Assembly (NCBI GenBank): GCA_033762815.1
Contig: JANRLF010000001.1
Coordinates: 310,001 to 374,000 of the forward strand
Reading direction: 5' to 3'
DNA length: 64,000 bases
Origin: JANRLF01 sp033762815
GTDB lineage: Bacteria; Bacteroidota; Bacteroidia; Chitinophagales; CAIOSU01
Every line of letters starts with the position of its first letter. Positions within the stretch are counted from its first letter, which is position 1. Made by a program: the position numbers and the translations under genes. Under the pieces are notes generated by a model. It worked only from the letters and a program-made list of their open reading frames with translations, was not told where the DNA came from and did not search any database. Shown here in pieces: positions 59,025-64,000 of the stretch.

Positions 59025-61274
59025 TTAAATCACTCTTCTTCTTTGGTAAACCAGTTGCCTGCCCTCCATCTTCTTCTTTGGCAGGCTCACCGAAAAAGGG
59101 TTCGGCTTCAAAGCCGAAAGGAGTTTGCGGGTTTCTTTCCATGATGGTATCCTATGCTTTGCCACACTTTCCTGCGTACCCACTTTAATACTGTAAGCGT
59201 GTTGCGGAAGCACTTCAAAAATATCTTCATCCGTGCGGTCATCACCTAGGGCAATAATAAAGTCCCATTTCTCGCGGTTGAGCCACATTTTTGATGTGGT
59301 TCCCTTATCCACTCCCGAAATTTTTACCTCTATTACCTTGTTGCCGTTCAGAATTTCCAAATTGCGCTTTGAACACTTATACACCAAGGTATTCAGCAGT
59401 TGAAATGCCCTAAGGTCTGCAATCCAAGGGTCACTTTTCCGATAATGCCAGGCCAAGGAATAGGCTTTTTCTTCAATGAATGCCCCAGGCGTTTTATCGG
59501 CAAAGGCTTGCATGGTTTCGGCTATTTCCGGTTTCCAATCGTTTTTGAGCTTTTTCACCTGTTTCCAGTTGCCTTCTTCCCTAATCCAAATGCCGTGCTC
59601 AGCAATGATTTCCAAGCCCCCTATATGGCCAAACCATCTATCGAGTGTGATGTGGTCGCGGCCTGAAATAATTACCGTTTTTGTGGATGGGTCTTTGCAC
59701 AGGTTGGTCAGCATGTCCAGTAATTCCGCGTCAGGATTAGCTTGTTCAGGGGTTTTGGCGAAAGGCACCAAGGTGCCATCATAATCCAACAATAGCAATC
59801 TGGTTTTTGAGGCGGAAAAGTGCTCGGCTATTTCACGGGTTTCCTTGCCGTTGATGGTTTTGCCTTCCAATTCTACCTGTTTCTGCCTAATGCTATTAAG
59901 CTGAAGTATAAAGTCATTGGCCCAGCGCTGGACTGATTGTTTGGCTACCTGCTTTTGTAACGATTTTATTCTTTCAGCTTGTTCCGCTTCAGGCATTGCT
60001 ATGGCTGTATTCATGGCCTGCACGATATCGCTAATACTGTTTGGATTGATAATCAGAGCATCGCTCAATTCAATGGCTGCCCCCGCCATTTCGCTCAGTA
60101 TCAATACGCCGTTAGCATCTGTTTTGCTAGCCACATATTCCTTAGCTACTAAGTTCATACCGTCCCTTAGCGGCGTTACCAAGCCTATATCCGCGGTATG
60201 GTACAGTGCGGCCAGTTCTTCAAACGGTAATGAACGGTAATAGTAATGTACCGGTATCCAGTTCATAGTGGCATGTTTGCCATTGATATTGCCCACCAAC
60301 TCGTCGATTTCCTCTTTCAAGGATTGGTATTGGTCAACAGAAGAACGTGAAGGCACCACTAGCATTAAAAACTGTACTTTTTCCCTGTGCTGGGGAAATT
60401 CGGTCAATAACTGGTCAAAAGCTTTCAACCGCTGCACAATGCCTTTGCTATAATCCAGCCTATCCACTGAAAGGATAAGTTTCATGCCCTGGAAGCGTTT
60501 CTTGAAATGGGCAACATGTTCCTTTACCTTGGGCAGGTGGATTGCTTCATGGAATTTCTCGTAATTGATGCCCATCGGGAAACTATCAATGTGTACACTC
60601 CGTTTTCCCAGATTGATTTCCCCGAGTTTGGAATCATAGCCTGCTATCCTATTGGCGGCACTGATAAAATGCCGCATATACTCATAAGTATGAAAGCCTA
60701 CCAAGTCGGCCCCAAACATGCCTTCCAGTAACTCTTTACGCCAAGGCAGGGTACGGAACAGCTCATAAGATGGAAAGGGGATATGCAGGAAAAAGCCAAT
60801 TTCATTATGTGGTAATGCTTCTCGCAGTAATCCAGGCAATAACATTAAATGGTAGTCTTGTACCCAGATAATGTCATCGGGTTGGGCTACTTCCAATACT
60901 TTTTTGCAAAAGAGCTTGTTTACTGCTTTGTAGCGTTTCCAAGTATGTTCATCATACTCCACATACTCGTTGAAGTAGTGAAAAAGGGGCCAAATGGTTT
61001 TGTTGCTAAAGCGCTCATAAAACATTTCCTGATCTTCCTGAGAAAGAAATACCGGATGAATGTTGTTTTTCCCCAATTCGGTCGTAATCAGTTCCTGTGT
61101 TTCTTTTTGGCCGGAAAAGATACCAGGCCAGCCAATCCAATGTTTTTCCAAATCAATAGTCAGTGAATCGAGGCCTGTTGCCAACCCTCCTTCGCTTTGC
61201 TCGTACATTAACTCCTGCTCCTGAAGCTTGACCCTTATCGGAAGTCGGTTCGCTACAATCAATAACCTACTCAT
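59025..61274 (-). CDS. Fused trehalose-6-phosphate synthase/phosphatase
   Basis: 749 residues from the ATG at 61274 (MSRLLIVANRLPIRV); an in-frame TTG 18 bases upstream is ignored. Residues 1-475 form the OtsA-type GT20 synthase (LATGLDSLTIDLEKHWIGWPG, YVASKTDANGVLILSEMAGA), and about 500-749 the OtsB-type HAD phosphatase with LLLLDYDGTLVPFAK, VIISGRDH and ALGDDRTDEDIFEVL. It makes trehalose from UDP-glucose and glucose 6-phosphate in one chain. It heads the unit with mscS. Bifunctional fusions are common in the phylum. Confidence 0.95.
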   Translation of the reverse strand: MSRLLIVANRLPIRVKLQEQELMYEQSEGGLATGLDSLTIDLEKHWIGWPGIFSGQKETQELITTELGKNNIHPVFLSQEDQEMFYERFSNKTIWPLFHYFNEYVEYDEHTWKRYKAVNKLFCKKVLEVAQPDDIIWVQDYHLMLLPGLLREALPHNEIGFFLHIPFPSYELFRTLPWRKELLEGMFGADLVGFHTYEYMRHFISAANRIAGYDSKLGEINLGKRSVHIDSFPMGINYEKFHEAIHLPKVKEHVAHFKKRFQGMKLILSVDRLDYSKGIVQRLKAFDQLLTEFPQHREKVQFLMLVVPSRSSVDQYQSLKEEIDELVGNINGKHATMNWIPVHYYYRSLPFEELAALYHTADIGLVTPLRDGMNLVAKEYVASKTDANGVLILSEMAGAAIELSDALIINPNSISDIVQAMNTAIAMPEAEQAERIKSLQKQVAKQSVQRWANDFILQLNSIRQKQVELEGKTINGKETREIAEHFSASKTRLLLLDYDGTLVPFAKTPEQANPDAELLDMLTNLCKDPSTKTVIISGRDHITLDRWFGHIGGLEIIAEHGIWIREEGNWKQVKKLKNDWKPEIAETMQAFADKTPGAFIEEKAYSLAWHYRKSDPWIADLRAFQLLNTLVYKCSKRNLEILNGNKVIEVKISGVDKGTTSKMWLNREKWDFIIALGDDRTDEDIFEVLPQHAYSIKVGTQESVAKHRIPSWKETRKLLSALKPNPFSVSLPKKKMEGRQLVYQRRRVI

Positions 61275-61496
61275 AGTGGGGAGATTTTTCAATCAACCCG
61301 TGCAATAAGCAATCCAAAAAATAAGGCTAGGGTAGCTTAAGAAACAAAAAAGTATCGAATTAGGATAAATTTTGTGTCTAAAAAACTGTTTTACAGAAAT
61401 CTGTATTGATGTTGAAAACTGGGTAATTTAGGATATAAAACTACCCAATATGAAAATTTACACAGTCTTGGGGCATTGATTCCCCGCATCATTTAC

Positions 61497-62270
61497 CTAT
61501 AATATTTTTGCTATTTCGAAGTGCATTCCATCGAGCCTTTCAAAATGGCCGCCCCAATAAAAACCATGTTCATGGGCAATGGGTACCAACTCCCTTACAC
61601 TACCCTTTTGCCCTACCAAAGCGGGCACTGCGCCAAGCTTGTTCCAAGCATAATTGATATCGAATGCCGAACCAAATGCATGATTGCTTAGCACAGTAGT
61701 GCTACCTCTCACAAACCGCGGTACATATGCTCCTTCATAAGTCAGTACCAAATGGAGCAAGCCAGCATTTTCCCACGCTTGCCAAAGGTTGATTAACTGT
61801 TGTGCCGCCTTTTTGTGAAAGTACACATTGGGGCTACCTTTGATGGTGGTAAGTTGCGGCACCTTCACCAAAATAATATTGTCTTTTGCCCAATTGTCGG
61901 TTACTTGAATATTCTCATAATTATCAGGTAGGGGAGCATGTTTAAAGCTGAACTTACCAAATAGCGCCTGCCTTTGACTATTGCTGGTAAGTGGTGCGAA
62001 ATCTGGTTTTGGTGGCCAATTAGGCCCTGCCTTAGTGTCGTCGCGGTTAACGGTTCCATTGAAACCCAATTGCATGGCCACCCCATAGCTTTTGTTACCC
62101 ACTACCCCGTCGGGTTGCAATCCGTGTGCTTGTTGAAAGGCTATAGTGGCTGCTAAAGTTTTTTCTCCAAAATCGCCATCAGCTTTCCCGAATAAAAAAC
62201 CTTGCCCAATGAGAAAATGCTGCCATGCCTTTACGTCTTTCCCCGTTGCACCAATTTTAATCAATTCCAT
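61497..62270 (-). CDS. Peptidoglycan-binding domain plus M15-type peptidase
   Basis: 257 residues from the ATG at 62270 (MELIKIGATGKDVKAWQHFL). An ATG at 62303 is in frame but would put the promoter's -7 box inside the gene. The first about 65 residues are a PG_binding_1 domain (GATGKDVKAWQHFL, FQQAHGLQPDGVVG). The C-terminus is an M15 D,D-carboxypeptidase-like fold with SNHAFGSAFDINYAWN and GMHFEIAKIL, the His/Asp/His zinc ligands. It would trim or cut peptidoglycan cross-links. No signal peptide is evident, which is odd for a wall enzyme. The 222 bases before it on the coding strand's downstream side hold no gene. Confidence 0.85.
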   Translation of the reverse strand: MELIKIGATGKDVKAWQHFLIGQGFLFGKADGDFGEKTLAATIAFQQAHGLQPDGVVGNKSYGVAMQLGFNGTVNRDDTKAGPNWPPKPDFAPLTSNSQRQALFGKFSFKHAPLPDNYENIQVTDNWAKDNIILVKVPQLTTIKGSPNVYFHKKAAQQLINLWQAWENAGLLHLVLTYEGAYVPRFVRGSTTVLSNHAFGSAFDINYAWNKLGAVPALVGQKGSVRELVPIAHEHGFYWGGHFERLDGMHFEIAKIL

Positions 62271-62290
62271 AACTGGTTGTTTGTACCAGT

Positions 62291-62319
62291 TAAATGTAAG
62301 CATTTACTACAATTGTCAA
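62291..62319 (-). promoter_or_regulatory. Promoter of the M15 peptidase gene
   Basis: On the minus strand TTG, 18 bases, TACATTTA (7 of 8 positions of the -7 pattern). It ends 20 bases before the ATG at 62270 and favours that start over 62303. Confidence 0.5.
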
Positions 62320-62343
62320 AAAAATTAACTGTTCTTTTTTTAA

Positions 62344-63078
62344 TTATTTTTTCAATAACATGGATTCCAGTAACATGCAGTTTCTTGGTGCATTAGCATG
62401 CCAATCGTTATTGAAATAGGCGAAGCATTGCTTGGGCTTCAATTTCTTCAGCTTTTTTGCCCAAGTTTCCAATTCCCCGTGGGAGTAATCGTAGTCATAC
62501 CACTTATCTTTTCCATGAAAACGGAGATAAGCTATATCTGAGGTCAACATTGCATCCTCTGGAAGTTTATCAGGAGCGGAAACCATACTGAAAGTAACTT
62601 TGTATTGGCGCATGATTTCGTAGACTTCTTCATCAAACCAAGAAGTGTGGCGAAACTCGATAACATTGATAAACTCTTTGCTAATGCTTTGGCAGAAACC
62701 TTCCAGCTTATTGATATCCTTTTTTAGGAAACCGGGCAACTGCCATAGTATAGGCCCCAGTTTCTCCTTGAGGTGGCTGGCCAAATCATAAATTTTCGCA
62801 AGGCTATCATTCAGTTCAGGTCCTTTCACCAGCTTTTTCATGTGAGTAATGTAGCGGCTGCCTTTAATGGTGAAAAGGAAATGCTTGGGCGTTTGATCAT
62901 ACCAACCTTGAAATGCTTTTACGGTTGGGAGCCGATAGAAACTATTGTTGATTTCCACGGAATTGAAACGTTCTGCATAATAGGGCAACCATTTTTTCAT
63001 GGGCAACTCTTCAGGGTAAAATTGCCCCCGCCAATCTCGATAATGATATCCCGAACAACCCAAGTATGCCTCCATCAT
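62344..63078 (-). CDS. DUF72-family protein
   Basis: 244 residues from the ATG at 63078, whose ATGA overlaps the mutM stop. MEAYLGCSGYHYRDWRGQFYP, FNSVEINNSFYRLPT, VIEFRHTSWFDEEVYEIM and YLRFHGKDKWYDYDYS are family hallmarks of DUF72, a TIM-barrel-like fold of unknown function. It is translationally coupled to mutM, hinting at a role near DNA repair, but nothing in the sequence proves it. Confidence 0.9.
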   Translation of the reverse strand: MMEAYLGCSGYHYRDWRGQFYPEELPMKKWLPYYAERFNSVEINNSFYRLPTVKAFQGWYDQTPKHFLFTIKGSRYITHMKKLVKGPELNDSLAKIYDLASHLKEKLGPILWQLPGFLKKDINKLEGFCQSISKEFINVIEFRHTSWFDEEVYEIMRQYKVTFSMVSAPDKLPEDAMLTSDIAYLRFHGKDKWYDYDYSHGELETWAKKLKKLKPKQCFAYFNNDWHANAPRNCMLLESMLLKK

Positions 63079-63863
63079 CCTTGTTTTTGACATACTGGGC
63101 AAAAGTAGGTGCTTCGCCCGTTTACGGTAATCATTTCAATCGTTCCGTTGTGCCTAGGGCATTCGGCCCCCATTTTACGGGCATGCACCAACCATGTATC
63201 GGACATTTTTTTGCGCTTTGCCCCTGAATCAAGCAGGGCTTGTAGCAGGTAGCGCATTTCATCGTACATTTTGCCCAACTGTTTTTCACTCACTGCCGCC
63301 ACTGGCGACAATGGATGCAAACGGCAGCGAAACAGTAGTTCGTCAACATACACATTGCCCAAGCCTGCTATAATGGATTGGTTCATCAGTACGGGCTTCC
63401 AGTTTGCTTTAGGATGCTTTTGTAACAATTGAATGAAATCTTGTTGGCTGATTTCCATCGCATCGATTCCAAGCTTTTTCTTTTTGATAAAGTCCTTCTC
63501 ATCCTCAACCAAATTGATTTCACCAAAACCCCTGCTGTTAACATAGTATGCCGACGTGCCATCGGTAAACTCCATGGCCATCTTTATATATTTAGGTGGA
63601 GTTTTATCGGTTTTCTGATACTTGAATTTCCCTGTCATTCCGAAATGAACCGCCAGCCATTTGTGATTGGCTGCCTCCAAAAGCAGTTGCTTACCAATGC
63701 GGCGTGAATGGACGAATTGCTGCTGCTGAAAAGCTTTGCGCAGCTTGTCCTCGCTGCTTTTCATAAGCCGTGAAGCTGGGGCACTTAAATGCTGTATGGT
63801 TTTGCCCTGTGCCTTTTTTTCAAATTCACGTCGGTACATTTCCACTTCTGGTAATTCTGGCAT
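63075..63863 (-). CDS. mutM: Formamidopyrimidine-DNA glycosylase (Fpg/MutM)
   Basis: 262 residues from the ATG at 63863, giving the required N-terminus MPELPEVE with catalytic Pro2 and Glu3. Lys58 in RRIGKQLLLE is also conserved. It removes 8-oxoguanine and related lesions. The C-terminal zinc finger reads ECPRHNGT to FCPVCQK: Cys235-x2-His238-x16-Cys255-x2-Cys258, with His in place of the second Cys. The DUF72 gene follows with a 4-base overlap. The last 137 bases of the window, beyond the mutM ATG, show no supportable gene. Confidence 0.92.
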   Translation of the reverse strand: MPELPEVEMYRREFEKKAQGKTIQHLSAPASRLMKSSEDKLRKAFQQQQFVHSRRIGKQLLLEAANHKWLAVHFGMTGKFKYQKTDKTPPKYIKMAMEFTDGTSAYYVNSRGFGEINLVEDEKDFIKKKKLGIDAMEISQQDFIQLLQKHPKANWKPVLMNQSIIAGLGNVYVDELLFRCRLHPLSPVAAVSEKQLGKMYDEMRYLLQALLDSGAKRKKMSDTWLVHARKMGAECPRHNGTIEMITVNGRSTYFCPVCQKQG

Positions 63864-64000
63864 GGCCTTTTTTTTATTGAATATGAATGCCAATATTATA
63901 CCATTCATATTGGGTCACTCTGGGAAGATGTTTTCAAGCTTATCGTGTATGCCAAGATAGATTCCTAACGGAATGGCAGTTTAGCATGGACTGAGCAATT

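Noticed and set aside
63864..64000. Short minus-strand frame ending in GIYLGIHDKLENIFPE
   Set aside because: It is only about 20 codons long from the nearest stop and has no visible start; not enough to call a gene.

Overview
The window is a chromosomal segment of a Bacteroidota bacterium, most likely near the Chitinophagales or Sphingobacteriia (phylum fairly sure, order a guess). The support is threefold. At least two large secreted proteins end in type IX secretion (T9SS) sorting-like domains. One lipoprotein has an acidic export tail after the lipobox Cys. Upstream regions repeatedly carry the Bacteroidota -7 box TAnnTTTG, often as TATCTTTG. Coding density is high and most genes are housekeeping.

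Layout. 0-2.6 kb: a gene cut by the left edge, a CarboxypepD_reg-type protein, a repeat element and tRNA-Leu(TAG) with a duplicated 3' end. 2.6-9 kb: bifunctional (p)ppGpp enzyme, Fur-family regulator, STAS protein, purA, pabB, and a LuxR-type regulator lacking the receiver aspartate. 9-16.3 kb: surface lipoprotein, pyruvate dehydrogenase E1 beta, a T9SS-exported PNGase F-like protein, fatty acid desaturase, OsmC peroxidase. 16.3-17.9 kb: a gene-free island of repeats and hairpins ending in tRNA-Cys(GCA). 17.9-25.5 kb: folB, a MuiA-like protein, a lipoprotein behind a Fur-box-like site, oxyR divergent from ahpC-ahpD, and rnr. 25.5-33.2 kb: PhoX-like exported protein, two membrane-protein genes, and a three-gene export operon (ABC exporter with degenerate ATPase, HlyD, TolC). 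33.2-41.6 kb: two acyl-CoA enzymes, each fused to a related SCP2 domain, on either side of a lower-GC block with two putative oxygenases, a transglutaminase-like lipoprotein and a Wzt/Wzm polysaccharide exporter. 41.7-54.3 kb: secreted M28 peptidase, TerB-like/NfeD-like/flotillin genes, a phosphorelay group (free Hpt, hybrid kinase, membrane-tailed receiver), FtsE, a flavin/2Fe-2S reductase and a sterol-desaturase-family enzyme. 54.4-64 kb: cold-shock protein, amino acid permease, rpsU, xerC, hpf, the otsAB-mscS pair, an M15 peptidase, and mutM with a DUF72 gene.

Functional themes are oxidative stress (oxyR-ahpCD, OsmC, MutM), osmotic stress (fused trehalose synthase/phosphatase with MscS), stress signalling (Rel, Hpf, cold shock) and envelope export (T9SS cargo, HlyD/TolC, Wzt/Wzm). 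The most unusual features are a family of about 0.2 kb elements, each built on roughly ten 11-bp units and present three times here, and the pair of SCP2-fused acyl-CoA enzymes around the low-GC block. Many first start codons in long open frames are TTG or lie upstream of better ATG starts; I chose the ATG that opens the signal peptide or known domain. All identifications come from reading motifs by eye, with no database search.
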